Below the pieces are notes generated by a model that was not told the DNA's origin, made no database searches, and worked only from the letters and a program-made list of their open reading frames with translations. The position numbers and the translations under genes are program-made. A stretch of 41,485 bases of DNA from Apostichopus californicus (lineage: Eukaryota; Echinodermata; Holothuroidea; Aspidochirotida; Stichopodidae): NCBI GenBank assembly GCA_020650975.1, contig JAIPMN010002094.1, forward strand, positions 1 through 41,485, written 5' to 3'. This document shows, one piece after another, positions 12,301-22,811 of this stretch (position 1 is the stretch's first letter; the number at the start of each line of letters is the position of its first letter).

Positions 12301-15300
12301 ACCCATAACTCAAATCCATAAGCTTGCTGGACGAGTTTTAGAGTCTAGACAGGAAAAACTATTGAAATGAACATAGCAATTAAGAATATGGCTAAATTAG
12401 GTGACCTATTCTTCTGTCATCTAGGCTGTCATTTCTATCGCGTGCCGTTTTAATCAACAATCTACCTGCCAAAAAAGACTAGGATCCGATCTTGTCAGTT
12501 TTTTAACATTTAGTTAAGAACCCGTTTACGCAGATAATGTTTCAGTTGAGAAACATTCCACAGTCAAATAAGCCTATCGTTGATTAACAGACTTTATAGA
12601 GCTGCAACACTTTGTTGCCTGTTGTTACTGGCTTACTCTGTACATATACCTTGCTAATTTTAAATACATTATGTAGTATTGAATTAAATACTTTTTTAAC
12701 CGTTTGTTTTTTTGGTTTAAAAGTGATATTGAATGAGGTGTCTCAAGTTACCAAGAGGCCAGGGAACCAAAATGAACACTCGGGAAGGGCCGTTTCCGGC
12801 CATCTGGGGGGTTTGTAAAAGCAAAAATTTTCTTGTACGCTCCGCGCCAACCGATGGTGGCGCTCCGCTCAGATAGTCGTGACTACAACTTTGAAAATCC
12901 TGGCTACACCCCTGGTACTAATACTGTCGGCAAAATGTTACCTCGTGAAATGTCACGAAAACACTGACCGATTGTGTTTTTGGTTCAATAAAATAATTTT
13001 CCCAAAATTTTACCCCTCCCCTTAGACCCCTCGCCCAGGACGGGGTGAGTCAAATATTCAGATATTAGCCATTTTGACTCAATGGGAAATTTCTTAGAGG
13101 AAACACTGATCCACAGTCCATTGCACAGGCACACACTGATGATGATGTTGCAGACTTATCAATTTAAGATCATCTTCCTGGTATAGACAGGAGATGAACA
13201 GTACCATAAAGTTGTGTTTTAGTCACATCAGGAAGACAATAATTTTTTATGACATCCTGTTTAGATACAATTTCTGCAAATGTCATAATTCAAACAGCAA
13301 ATTTGTTGATGTTGCAACCAAATAGTCAGCAAAAAATGGAACCCCGATGACTGGCAATAGGTTTGGTTTGTGTAAAGTCATTAATATCAAATTTTGATGT
13401 ACAGTATCTTAAGTAGCTGTTGTGCATGAATGGTACAGAAAAAAAAATCTTCATTGGTTTTACATTCAGTACAATAGCTCTGCAGGTCTGTGGAGAAGTG
13501 GTTGGTTGTGTACAGTACCATGATGTGTGTGGTTTTGAAATGTCATTGATGTATGGTACTTTACTGTACGATTGTGTTTCTTGAATTTCTTCTACACTTA
13601 TGTAATCGGTTAAATATTTGCTGCTGATTATATTAACTGTTGTAAAATTGTACTATGTTGCATTTACAGGTTTTTTTTTATATTTATACTTTCCTTGACT
13701 CATCTGGTACATTAAAGATGTCGATATTTTAATATCCAAGGTCAAAGGTCATCTTCCGAATGTCACGTACATTAGTCTGCTGGGTAATATAGCGTGTCCG
13801 AATGAGTTATCAGACTCTCAGAAGGATGAAGAAGATTATCAAAGATATAGGTACGTACCACGTGGCTTAAAAGTGATATCATTGTTTCGGTAGTTATTTC
13901 AATGGTAAGGGAATAATGTCCCACAAAGTAACCTCCAGTTATGGTCCCATGAATTTTCCCAGATTTCTATAATCAGCACAGATAATGAATTACCCACATT
14001 TTGTGTAAGCAATTACAAAGGAATATATGCATGGCTATTGCTGCTATGGCTATGAAGATAATTTAGCTATAGACTGTTAGTTTTCTTTTGTTAGCAAATA
14101 GCAGTACTACTATTGACTTTTGAAGTATGTGGTACAAAGATTAGAACATGTCCAACCAATAAAACATTTCTAATAGCACAGGGAGAAATGAACTTCACTT
14201 TTTTGATGACTATAAAACTAAAATCCCATTTCATACCTCAAGGGAACAGTATACAGACACTAGTACATAAATTGCTGAGTGTTATGTGCATGATTGGATA
14301 ATGGAATATATATTGTTAAATTCATCTCCAGTGCAAACCAATGTGAGCTAAAATGCAGTAAATACAGCAGGAATGGGTTGTCACTCCACTAGGCTGCAAA
14401 AATAACATTTGAATATGTGTTTAGCAATGAAAGTCAAGTTCCTTCCCAGAAAAATTATACTTCACAAGTTCAGCTATTGTTCAGAGAAATCTTGTTAATG
14501 TGGATGATGTGGTTACACTAATGTGGACAGTGTAGTTACACTTATGTTTACAGTGTGGTTAAATAAATAAGGACAAGTGTGGTTACACTGTTAAATGTGG
14601 AACAAAGCCAGACTGGTTTTTTGGTCAGGGTTATGGCAAACATTTGTCAGTTTTCCTTTTGTTTTTTGACTAAAATATGGTCATGGTCAGAGCAAACAGT
14701 TTTTCTCTCCTTTTAACTTTGTAGCAATAAAAGATTATTGATTATATGTTTTCCCAGATAGGTAATTGAAGCCATTTGTGATGCCAATTTGCCAATTTAA
14801 GTGAAGAATTTGAAAAATGGTTATGGTCATCAGTACTGTCCTTCACATTTGATTAATAAATCTCATGCAAAATGTAGACCTAAGTATTAACCATTTCAAT
14901 TTTCTTTTATTTATTGTTAGAAGTTTGCAGATCTAAAAATATGTAATTTTCTGTTTCAGTTTAAAGGTGACCGAATTACCTTCAAAGAATAACGCCAATA
15001 AAATAAGAAAGTAACTGTCATATATCATTATTCAAATCCGTGCGTTAAACCTTGAATACTTCAGCTTGGTTTAGTTTCATAATTCAGTTAGTGGTCCAAT
15101 AGTCTGTATATCCAGGGTGTGCATGGATGCTCAATATGTGAACCTACAACAGCTGTTCAAACTGTACACGGACAACTTTTCTGAGTGGCAAGAAAATGCA
15201 AAAAACAGGTGGAAGAACTTCCCACCAGAAACAAATCTTTTCATGGAGCATTTGAAAACAAGATGGAGACAGATCTAACCAGTTGTAAAGTCTGACAGTA

Positions 15301-18300
15301 TTCTTTCAAATATGGTTATTGTTGTAAAAGGAATGTAAATTACCACATCTCTATATTTAAACTTTTTTAAGCAATCATCTATCTCTGATTTCTGTGACGT
15401 GAACTCACATGTAAGCAGTTAATTAAATAATGCACCTCGAATCGTTGGCAACCCGAATCTTATGTTTATTGTTTTTCCCCTTTTAGGTATTATGTGATTT
15501 TTAAGCTTCCACAACTCAAGTTCTTAGATTCCAGACCTGTCAGTGTCCATGAAAAGAAAGAGGCACAAAGACGGGGTTCTTACATGAGAGTAGCTAAACC
15601 TGACTCAAATCTGGTGAGTTTTTAATTTCTAGGTGAAAGAGTATTGAAGGAAGGTGCATAATGTCACATTTACAGGAAAGATGGCAGTATTTCACAATAC
15701 TAGGGGTCGAAATTTTAAATCTTCAATTGCTTGTCCCTAATTGTGCTTGATATTCTTGTGTATTAAGTCTTACTGTCACAGCTCTATGATGAATGTGTGA
15801 CATTAATGTATTTAACAGTGGCATAGATGTATAATGAAGAAAGATTATATTTCAGCAGAGGAATGAGTATCACTTGCATGCTGGATGCCGATTTTATGTC
15901 CACAGAGGAATGTGTATCACTTGCGTGTTGGATGCTGGTCTTATTGCAAATCCTTTTATTGTAGGGAACAGTGAATTATGCTCCTTCCAACATAAGCAAT
16001 GATCTTAATTCTACACATTTTGTTTCTCAAATAAATTTTGCAATTTTTGTATTAATCTGTCTTATTGTTTTAGGAGGAGAGTGATGAAGTAAAAGTCCTG
16101 TCAACGCCCTACACACCTTTGCCAGATAGCTCCAGAGAGGGCCTCCATAAAGGTATGGTCTTGCTTCATTCGTGATTATACTCTCATCATTATACTTTTA
16201 TTGTATATCCTGTATTTTTTTATACTGAATCCACGTTTTTTCACAATAATCATCAGAAATACATATTAAAAAAAGAAAGACAGGCCTGAAAAACTTATGC
16301 CTTCATTGTTTCAAACAGGACAACGGCATCATCATCATCCCGTGCAAAATGTACTTGTAAAATAATCATACTTCTAGAAATAGTTCCAACAAAAGTTGCA
16401 GTGCAGCAGTTATGACCACAGTCTTTACATAACCCTCAAATAGAAAATGGAACCCAATTGCCTGACCTTTCAAAAACCATATAAGAATATGATACATGAA
16501 TAGCTCTAGACTGCCTATTACACTCATTGATTATTAAAGATTAATTGGTTACTGATGCTGTACATTCCATTTGCACAACACATAGTGCAGTGCTCTTAAA
16601 TGAGAGCAACCTTTCATGCAAAAATGAAAGAAATTTGTGATGATTTATGACAAGCAAAACTAACAAACAATGAGCATGAACAGTATAGTTTAGTTTCGTA
16701 TGTTACTTATAGCATCTGTGTTACTCTCAGAGGCTACTGTAGTTCAAGTCTGTCTCTGTTAGTGACGAATTATCTCAGCATCTTCTTCTGTTAATCAATA
16801 AAGCAAGCACCCATAGAGAATGGCATGCAGATTGAAAGACTGTCAGTGTCGAAGCACTTAAACATGGCTTATCTTAATTATCTAGTGTTGATCCATCGCT
16901 GTAAGTTCAAGGTCCTGGAAAAACATGTAGAATCAAAAGTTCTTTTAACCTGTTACGTGATTAATCATGTGTTTTGATACCTAGCATTCTGGGAGATATA
17001 TCCCGAGAAAACAAAAACGGATGATGAGTGGGGGATATTTATGTGTTCTAATTAATTCCATTGTTCCCTGAAGTCAAGTGTCATTTGAGTATTGCTGAAC
17101 TTGTGACATTAAGTTCAATGACCCTGATAACAAGGATGTGTTTACGGTCAATTGTTGTTACCATTTTGGAGGTCAAGTTCTGCAGTTTTAGTTAAGAGTA
17201 ATTAACCTTTGGACTTCTTCAAGAGCACGCAATATGTCTTGAAGTGTATGTTCTATATTTGAGCTCAAAATGACAAGTCTAATAAATAGCCTTTATAAGT
17301 ACTGTTTAAGGACGTTCACAAGGGTACTTAACAGTTTCAGTATTTACATAACAGTTTCAGTATTGACATATATAGTTTTTGTTTCAAGATAGCAGGAAAT
17401 GAGGCGATTACAACTTATTAAGAACTGCTTGTGTATATAAATAAACAGGTGTGGCATATTGTTAGTAACCTTCCCATCTAACTACACAATGCCTTTCATC
17501 CATATAGTGTGAGAGCAGTTTTGGTTAATAGTATTACATTTTCACTTTCTGTTATTCACTGATTAGTTTCATTGTATGTTGACATACTTCAGAACTAGTC
17601 TAAACCAGATTGGTGATTTATAAACCATTGCCTATTATTTACAGTAGGTAGTAGTTTTAGAGTTGTCGAGGAGTAGTATGGAAGCCTCATATGGGAGCTT
17701 TCATATGGGAACTTCACTTTTGGGAGAAGCTGAGCACTATGGAAGCCTCATATGGGAGCTTTCATATGGGAACTTCACTTTTGGGAGTAGCTGCGGGGTG
17801 GTATTGAAGGCTCATATGGGAGCTTTCACATAGGAACTTCACTTTTAGGAGTAGCAGAATGGTATGGAAGCCTCATATGGGAGCTTTTTTATGGGAACTT
17901 CACTTTTGGGAGTAGCCGAGGGGTGGTATGGAAGACTCATTTTAAAATTTAAATACAGCATGCCAGAACTTGTTTCTCCTTAGAAAATCAAAATGCTGCT
18001 TCTGTAACCAGCCATTAGCAAAAGGTGATATCTTTCTAGAAACTAAATAGGTATTACTCAAACTAATATTGCAATTCATTGAGAAGAGTTATTCAGAGAG
18101 CAATCTGTGATTACTGTTTGAAAAGATTTTTTGCCCAGAATTTTGTTGGCATATTTGTGTCAATCACAAGCACAATGCAAAAGTTAACAAGCAACATTAT
18201 TTTGAGTTGCTCATCCCGTAAGGATGATGAAGTGTTGTTTGTGACCTGAAGATGGCTGTACTACAAAGGAAAGCTTTTGGTGATGCTATTTAGTGAAAGA

Positions 18301-18440
18301 CAATATTTTATTTCATTCATAAATTCTTCCTCAAACTTTCTCTTTTTCTCCCCTTTCCAGGATCTTTTGGAAAGTGCAGATATGTTTATTACGGCAGACA
18401 CTCTGAGGGTAACAGGTTTATCAGAAATAATGACCTTTGA
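6230..18440 (+). CDS. LRMDA: LRMDA (C10orf11) orthologue, leucine-rich-repeat protein, seven coding exons
   Basis: Joined exons 6230-6310, 8353-8453, 9400-9526, 13711-13850, 15487-15613, 16074-16152 and 18361-18440 keep frame throughout and give 244 codons. LRRs appear as [33 protein letters not shown] and [14 protein letters not shown], followed by the LRR cap [17 protein letters not shown]. The C-terminal tail is GKCRYVYYG...[11 protein letters not shown]. From memory, human LRMDA has LEELILDNNQL, LHTLTLNKNRI, YLSLLGNVACPNEL, KLPNLKFLD and the tail [27 protein letters not shown] sequence, so the orthology is strong. The human protein acts in melanosome biogenesis (loss causes albinism OCA7) and is reported as a RAB32/38 effector; the role in an invertebrate is unknown. 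All introns are GT-AG except intron 3, which is AT-AC (U12 type). The start is the first ATG of a 27-codon acidic leader ([20 protein letters not shown]) ending in a consensus donor; that leader is the least certain part. Confidence 0.92.
6513..6757. mobile_element. Palindrome-ended MITE, copy 1
   Basis: It begins GTGGCTATTCTTACGACGAG and ends with the near inverse, ending GTCGTAAGAATAGCCAC, forming long terminal inverted repeats that each carry an internal TTACGAC/GTCGTAA palindrome. The centre holds TTAGGG-type telomere-like repeats (6627-6650) and two CATGCGCA-like motifs. Flanks are A-rich, so the target duplication cannot be read. It lies in the first LRMDA coding intron. Confidence 0.75.
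6886..7168. mobile_element. Palindrome-ended MITE, copy 2, flanked by AAATAACAAC
   Basis: Same family as the element at 6513, about 390 bases downstream: start GTGGCTATTCTTACGACGAG at 6899, end GAATAGCCAC at 7154. The TTAGGG-like core is slightly longer (7005-7046). The 10-mer AAATAACAAC stands on both sides (6886-6895 and 7159-7168), three to four bases outside the symmetrical part. A 9-10 bp target duplication would suggest a Mutator-like element, but the superfamily call is tentative. Confidence 0.75.
8353..8453 (+). CDS. LRMDA: LRMDA coding exon 2 (first LRR)
   Basis: Acceptor tttctttcag, donor AAG|GTAATT, phase 0 in and phase 2 out. Encodes [20 protein letters not shown] and then [13 protein letters not shown], the first LRR strand. 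The Arg codon is split with exon 3. Confidence 0.88.
9400..9526 (+). CDS. LRMDA: LRMDA coding exon 3 (LRRs 2-3), ends at a U12 donor
   Basis: Acceptor cctttgtag. Encodes [20 protein letters not shown] and continues to [10 protein letters not shown]. There is no usable GT donor. The exon ends at CAG|ATATCCTTTT, a perfect U12-type AT donor. Reading through would reach TAA within four codons (ATA TCC TTT TAA). Confidence 0.9.
9520..10067 (+). repeat. Tandem duplication at the start of the U12 intron, copying its 5' splice site
   Basis: Two copies, about 9520-9785 and 9785-10067. The segment from GAATCAGATATCCTTTTAAT onward (9520) recurs as GAATCACATATCCTTTTAAT at 9785, an offset of 265 bases. 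It is followed by near-identical sequence (AACAAAGAAAGGAGGAATGA, AATATCTTAAAGAGGGTAGA). The repeat boundary TCATTGATTTG recurs at 9775 and 10057. The second copy keeps the full U12 donor consensus at 9792. Confidence 0.85.
11842..12914. mobile_element. MITE with CAGGGGYGTAGCCAG termini, nested in the hAT element
   Basis: Inverted ends CAGGGGCGTAGCCAG (11842-11856) and CTGGCTACACCCCTG (12900-12914) bound a 1073-bp element. GTAC is present next to both ends, offset by one base on the left, so the target duplication is not cleanly resolved. Near its right end it shares the TGTACGCTCCGCGCCAACC module (12834-12876) with the separate MITE at 5244. It contains another element at 11875-12253. Confidence 0.75.
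11867..12261. mobile_element. Innermost hAT-type MITE (CACTGGCGGATCCA termini)
   Basis: Inverted ends CACTGGCGGATCCA (11875-11888) and TTGGATCCGCCAGTG (12239-12253) bound a 379-bp element. It is flanked by TGTAGGCC (11867-11874) and TGTAAGCC (12254-12261), an 8-bp target duplication with one mismatch. Subterminal G/C-rich palindromic tracts (11940-11970, 12208-12240) would form a hairpin. It is the third level of nesting. Confidence 0.8.
13711..13850 (+). CDS. LRMDA: LRMDA coding exon 4, starts at a U12 AC acceptor
   Basis: Begins right after TTCCTTGACTCATCTGGTAC. Encodes [20 protein letters not shown] and [20 protein letters not shown], ending YQRY plus a split Arg before GTACGT. Joining to exon 3 gives NKNQ-IKDVDIL, collinear and gap-free with human NKNR-ITDLENL (recalled). 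That fixes both splice sites. Confidence 0.9.
15487..15613 (+). CDS. LRMDA: LRMDA coding exon 5 (LRR cap)
   Basis: Acceptor ccttttag, donor CTG|GTGAGT. Encodes [20 protein letters not shown] and then [20 protein letters not shown], matching the LRR C-cap of human LRMDA (VLYKLPNLKFLDAQKV, recalled). Confidence 0.92.
16074..16152 (+). CDS. LRMDA: LRMDA coding exon 6 (linker)
   Basis: Acceptor gttttag, donor AAAG|GTATGG. Encodes [20 protein letters not shown], then REGLHK, matching the human YTPLPSASRE linker (recalled). Phase 1 out. Confidence 0.9.
17678..17940 (+). repeat. Minisatellite of about 61-66 bp in the last LRMDA intron
   Basis: Four full units and a partial fifth begin at about 17678, 17739, 17802, 17862 and 17928. 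Each reads ATGGAAGCCTCATATGGGAG, CTTTCATATGGGAACTTCAC, TTTTGGGAGTAGC with small changes. It lies wholly inside intron 6, about 420 bases before the last exon. Confidence 0.85.
18361..18440 (+). CDS. LRMDA: LRMDA coding exon 7 (conserved C-terminal tail)
   Basis: A strong polypyrimidine acceptor (cccctttccag) opens [18 protein letters not shown], then RFIRNNDL and TGA at 18438-18440. This is the best-conserved segment of the protein, and the terminal Leu is kept. Conservation of the extreme C-terminus suggests it binds a partner; for the human protein a Retriever/Commander link via the tail has been reported, as I recall. Confidence 0.93.
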
Positions 18441-20005
18441 ACTTACTGCCGAAATACTGAGACCTTATCAGCTAATCCCAGCTGGGAAAAATGGCTTATC
18501 AGGACCAAAGAAAGACATTGTTACTTACTGATGCTTTACTTTGAACCAGAGAGAGAGGGTCAGAGAAAAAATTATTTCTGGCCTGTAAAAAAAAGTATTT
18601 CATCTTTAACATCCAGGTGAAATTACCATTAAATTGCTACTTGACATTTTCACTATTCATTTTACGTATTTTCATTTGAATTTTAAACATTTTGAACCTT
18701 AAGTGATTTTTAGCAAGCAGTAGTGATGTCATAGACGACATGGACAAAGAAAATGTTTTTTTCTTTTCACAACATTGCTTTTTGACTTGGAATTCAATAT
18801 AGTTCCAACTTTCACTACCAGTGAATAACATATTCTGATGTATCCACTTTTGAAGCAGAAATATAGTTCAAATTTCGAACCAGCTACCCCACCCCCTACC
18901 CCCCCACCCTAAAAAAAAAATAGTAGTTGTGTATATACAGAATGACACCAATTGTTTGCTTCAAGTTCAGGTTTGTTATAAACTTTAAATTTTAATGAAC
19001 ATATCTCAAAAAGGGCTTAGACGATTTGTTTCATCAGGGTTGCACATGTAACGTTCTAATTCCTTTACATAGCAAGACAATTAATTTACCTATGACCTTT
19101 TGTTTCAATCAGAACAGTTCATCAATGTATTGTTAAAATTTTTCTCAAGGTAATTGACTATTTGCAAGCACGCTTTGTTGAGATGAGAACCCTATCCCAA
19201 CTGAAAGACTTCAGAATCCAGTTAGGGTCACATCTTCCAGTTACAACTTTGCATATCCATTCTGGGAAATCGCTATATACATGTCCACATGAAAATTCCA
19301 CTCACTTTTCTACTATGCTATGTAATGAATATAAGTTAAATTCCTACTGTAACAATTGTTAATGATTTTTGTTCTCCATTGGTAACATTACAATGCATTT
19401 TGTTTCATTGAGCAATATATTGTAACTCACTGTAACATCTGAAATTAAATGTACACATTTTGTTTTTTTAATATGTTCATAATCCTGTAAGCAATAATAT
19501 GGTTTGAATATTAGATATGCCTTTGCATGTTCAAAAATTTAAGTTTTCATATAGGGGTCTGAATTGTCCAATCTTCATGCTATAGTTTAAATTATTTTCA
19601 TGCTCTGTTTATTTATGATAATTCTTTTTTGACATACCTTTAAAGCGCTCATATATGAATTCGATTTTACAGTATTATTCGGTGTATATTTAATATTGGG
19701 TAAGGTCCAATTTGTACATCACATTCCTAAATACTACATTTGGCGATGTCTCAGAAAAAGTAGTGAAGACGGTTGGCTGTCTAGCTTCCTATTCCCTGTC
19801 ATTCATTTGTAGCTGAAATCACTGACATTGTATAGTAGTTGCCATTTTCAAAAAAACAAATTTTATCACAACTTTTTTTGGTCAAAATTTTTTGGAAGCC
19901 CATCGGTGCAGGGCTCAGAATTTTTTTTTTTTTCAGTGACAACTTTAAATATTTCATCAATTCATAGCTGTGGAATGCTATTGTTACAGTTGATATCAAT
20001 CATGC
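18441..20005 (+). other. Probable LRMDA 3' UTR and downstream flank
   Basis: AT-rich sequence without coding potential follows the LRMDA stop. No unambiguous AATAAA was found in the first kilobase, so the 3' end of the transcript cannot be placed. Short open frames here have no family resemblance. Confidence 0.4.
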
Positions 20006-20433
20006 AAGTAATGCCAAGATATTGTTGTTGTAATGTTACACAATGGGACCCACCGTACATCTAGGGTAGTGGGAACCGAATACGGTCCTTGCCCTAGGGG
20101 TTCATCAAATTCATAGAATAGAAATTACAAATTGGTGACAACAACAATAAACAGTTGAAAGTTGAAGTCGATTTTGTGTTGACTTTTATTCTACTTCTCA
20201 TTATTTAATGTGAAATAATCGTTGAAATAATACGAGTAATGCCAAGATATTGTTGTTGTAATATAACATGATGGGACCCACCGTACATCTAGGGTAGTGG
20301 GAACCGAATACGGTCCTTGCCCTAGGGGTTCATCAAATTCATCAAAAATAAACAGTTGAAAGTTGAAGTCGATTTTGTGTTTGACCTTTAATTTCCTTCT
20401 CATCATTTAATGTGAAATAATTGGTGAATAATA
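20006..20433. repeat. Two-copy tandem duplication, about 228-bp period, with hairpin core
   Basis: ATGCCAAGATATTGTTGTTG starts at 20011 and again at 20239. Both copies carry GGGACCCACCGTACATCTAG, then GGTAGTGGGAACCGAATACG, then GTCCTTGCCCTAGGGG. CTAGGG and CCCTAG can pair across a roughly 25-base loop. Both copies end with AGTTGAAAGTTGAAGTCGAT and TTTAATGTGAAATAAT. No gene was recognised. Confidence 0.8.
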
Positions 20434-20894
20434 AGTAGAATCACATGAAGAAGTTGAAAACAATGATAAGTAAACCTCTCTGATTCTAGTGAAAATTCAG
20501 ATCTGCTTAACAATCTTCAATTGTTGAAACACTCAACTTGCAAGTTTGAGAGGGATTAATGTTACGGGATATCGATAACAAAGTGGTAATTGATAGTATT
20601 AAGCACATATCTATAAATAATACTACTAATTAATGAATTGTTCCAATGATCGAATCACAGGTGAAGAGGATTACTTTCCAAAGTAAACTCCTTCATACTT
20701 GCTTCTTTAAAAGAATACCTGGCATCTGAAATATGTTCGTTCTGGATGGATTAAGTTTAGACTATATTAAAACACAATTTAGTGACGTGTTCTTTATCAT
20801 GGAGTGTGAGAAATGGAGTTAACATCTCCCAGGGATGGCTTAAACTCTGGCAGTATCTCCAGGGTAGCGATTTGGGACTTCAAATGAGTCACAG

Positions 20895-21320
20895 GAATTA
20901 ACAGAGTATATATTCCCTATTGTTATATGCCACTATGATTAACCAGGGATTAACATAGTACATTAAATATATTCCCTATTATATATATGCCACTATGTAG
21001 CAAAGAATTAATAGAGTACATTAATGTTATTCCCTACTATTATATGCCACTATAATTAACAGAGTACATTAAATGTATTCCCTACTATTATATGCCAATA
21101 TGTAGCAAGGACTTAACATAGTACATAAAATGTATTCTCTATTGTTATATGCCACTATGTAGCAAGGAATTAATAGAGTACATTAAATTTATTCCCTCCA
21201 TTATATGCCACTATGATTAACAGAGTACATTGAATATATTCCCTATTATTATATGCCACTATGTAGCAAGGAATTAACATAGTACATTAAATATATTCCC
21301 TTTTATTATATGCCATTAAT
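20895..21320. repeat. Tandem repeat array, about 55-60 bp unit
   Basis: Units built from GAATTAACAGAGTACATTAA, ATATATTCCCTATTATTATA and TGCCACTATGTAGCAAG recur about eight times. They appear in two alternating forms, one ending GTAGCAAGGAATTAA and one ending GATTAACAGAG. Non-coding. Confidence 0.85.
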
Positions 21321-21329
21321 GTTAATTTT

Positions 21330-22811
21330 AGTAATAAAAGTTGGTTATAGTTCTCAAAACAAGCGTTAAAGAAAAGAGACTTCAGCTAGGCTTATATAAC
21401 ACCCTTAACACAATGTTTAAAGCAAATATCAGCTAATTGCACCCATGCCGAATTATCCAGTGGGGGAAGTGTGCAATTAGTCTAAGGCCCCCAAGTCGAT
21501 GCACCCCTTCCGGCCCTCTCTTCAATGTCCAGCGGTCTCCGTGAACAGTTTACAGGCAGGACATACCTACTTGCGATTTTCGGGTTGAACCTATACAAAA
21601 ATTAAGGTTCATTATTGCTTCAGGGAGTGTTAATCGGGCAGTAATTCCTACATTTGTATGCGATATGTAACAATTGTTGGTATTTTCCATGGGGATTTTT
21701 TCATGGTTACTCGAGTGATTCTGGTGGGAACTGGCACAACTTGTAATGGAATGCAGGGTTGCTGACAAAGGCTTGAGTTGAGTGGGAGGGAAAGCGGTCA
21801 GATCAATATTCAGTGATGTTGAAAATGCCATTTTTAACGGCACTACGACCGCGCGAAAAACATTGCTTTGAAAATGATTGAGATGGGTATGGTCATCTGC
21901 TTAACAGACTTTCCAACATTGAGGAAAATTTATGAGTGTGATCAGCGGCAGTGGGGAAGGGGTCTAAGGGGAGGGGTGTCCGTAATTTTCGTATTTTTGA
22001 CTGCCTAGATGCAAAATGGTGCATTCTTTTTTTCAGTTTCTCTGAGTAATTTTATATTGAGAATTTCATCATCATATATATATATTATTGAACTCAACAA
22101 GCATGACAATTCTCAACAGAGACTTTTCTTGAATCGATGAAAGTAATCACTTGCTAACATAATTGAACATTTATATCGGAAATTGAAGCGCAATTCTCAA
22201 TCTCTAGTACCAACACCTCTCCCACCCGGCGTTTTCCACCATCACCATCACACACGGTTTTTCGGAGATTGTTTGTGGATTGCGTGTGATAAAGTGCACA
22301 TAGAATGTGAGCGTGTGGAGGGCTGGAAATGCGTGTGTCACACGCCAAATGCGTGTGAGTTGGAATGTCTGGCTTAAAGGCACTGAAGACTCGCCCCAAA
22401 CCACGTGCCGCCCTGTGAAAAAGTTACCTTTCCGTTGCTTGCAAGTGAAGTTTTCTTGTCGCTACAAAATGCAGACAGTAATGAAACGTGTTACCTTGCA
22501 TGTTATCTTTTATCTAGACCTGAGATGTCCATCGCTGCTATGTGCACTGTGATGTGGGTATTGACCGTTGCTGCGTGTATTGACTGTACACTTGTGTCTA
22601 ATTACCGACGGTAGCTATAGCTGTGTGTGTATTTGCTGGGATCGATGGTGGTGTCTTACACTTATGTTACACCTCATTCGAAACTAGGTCAGATTACCGT
22701 TTCTTTGTGCGCGAGTCTTCACTCCCTTTAATTGATTTATTATGTTTTATTGAGTTATTATGTTTATATTAAAAATGTGAAGGTTTAGGTAGTGCTAAAT
22801 AACATGTAGGG
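21330..22811. other. Intergenic stretch before the peptide cluster
   Basis: Contains an AT dinucleotide run near 22075-22087 and a GTGTG/CACAC-rich inverted segment at 22270-22365. A minus-strand open frame at 21550-21843 (97 codons) has no recognisable domain and no convincing splice context. No gene called. Confidence 0.4.

Larger units (their letters stand above)
10416..13116. mobile_element. 2.7-kb non-autonomous hAT transposon inside the U12 intron
   Basis: The inverted termini CAGTGTTTCCGCTAAG (10424-10439) and CTTAGAGGAAACACTG (13093-13108) match at 15 of 16 positions. They are flanked by a perfect 8-bp target duplication ATCCACAG (10416-10423 and 13109-13116). The left part holds four degenerate copies of a roughly 130-bp unit near 10713, 10840, 10971 and 11100 (best pair: GTTAGCCTAACAACCACACT, then AAGTCAATGGGAAATGTAG). 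I found no transposase. Younger elements are nested at 11842-12914. Confidence 0.88.
9527..13710 (+). other. LRMDA: U12-type (AT-AC) intron 3 of LRMDA
   Basis: The 5' splice site ATATCCTTTT (9527-9536) matches the U12 consensus ATATCCTT. The branch-site motif TTCCTTGAC (13691-13699) matches the U12 consensus TTCCTTRAC. The branch A at 13698 lies 12 bases before the AC end at 13709-13710, within the short spacing typical of U12 introns. No polypyrimidine tract precedes the acceptor, as expected. The intron is 4184 bases and holds a tandem duplication and a 2.7-kb transposon. Confidence 0.93.

Noticed and set aside
20895..21320. CRISPR-like spaced repeats
   Set aside because: Units are contiguous and degenerate without unique spacers, and the context is animal DNA; this is a minisatellite.
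21550..21843. Minus-strand open frame of 97 codons before the peptide cluster
   Set aside because: No domain, no signal peptide, no clear splice partner. It could be a 5' exon, but nothing supports this.
22183..22377. His-rich frame (VFHHHHHTRFF) and Cys-containing tail, suggestive of a small secreted peptide
   Set aside because: No signal peptide or splice context; arises from CACCAT and GTGTG simple sequence, with equal frames on the opposite strand.
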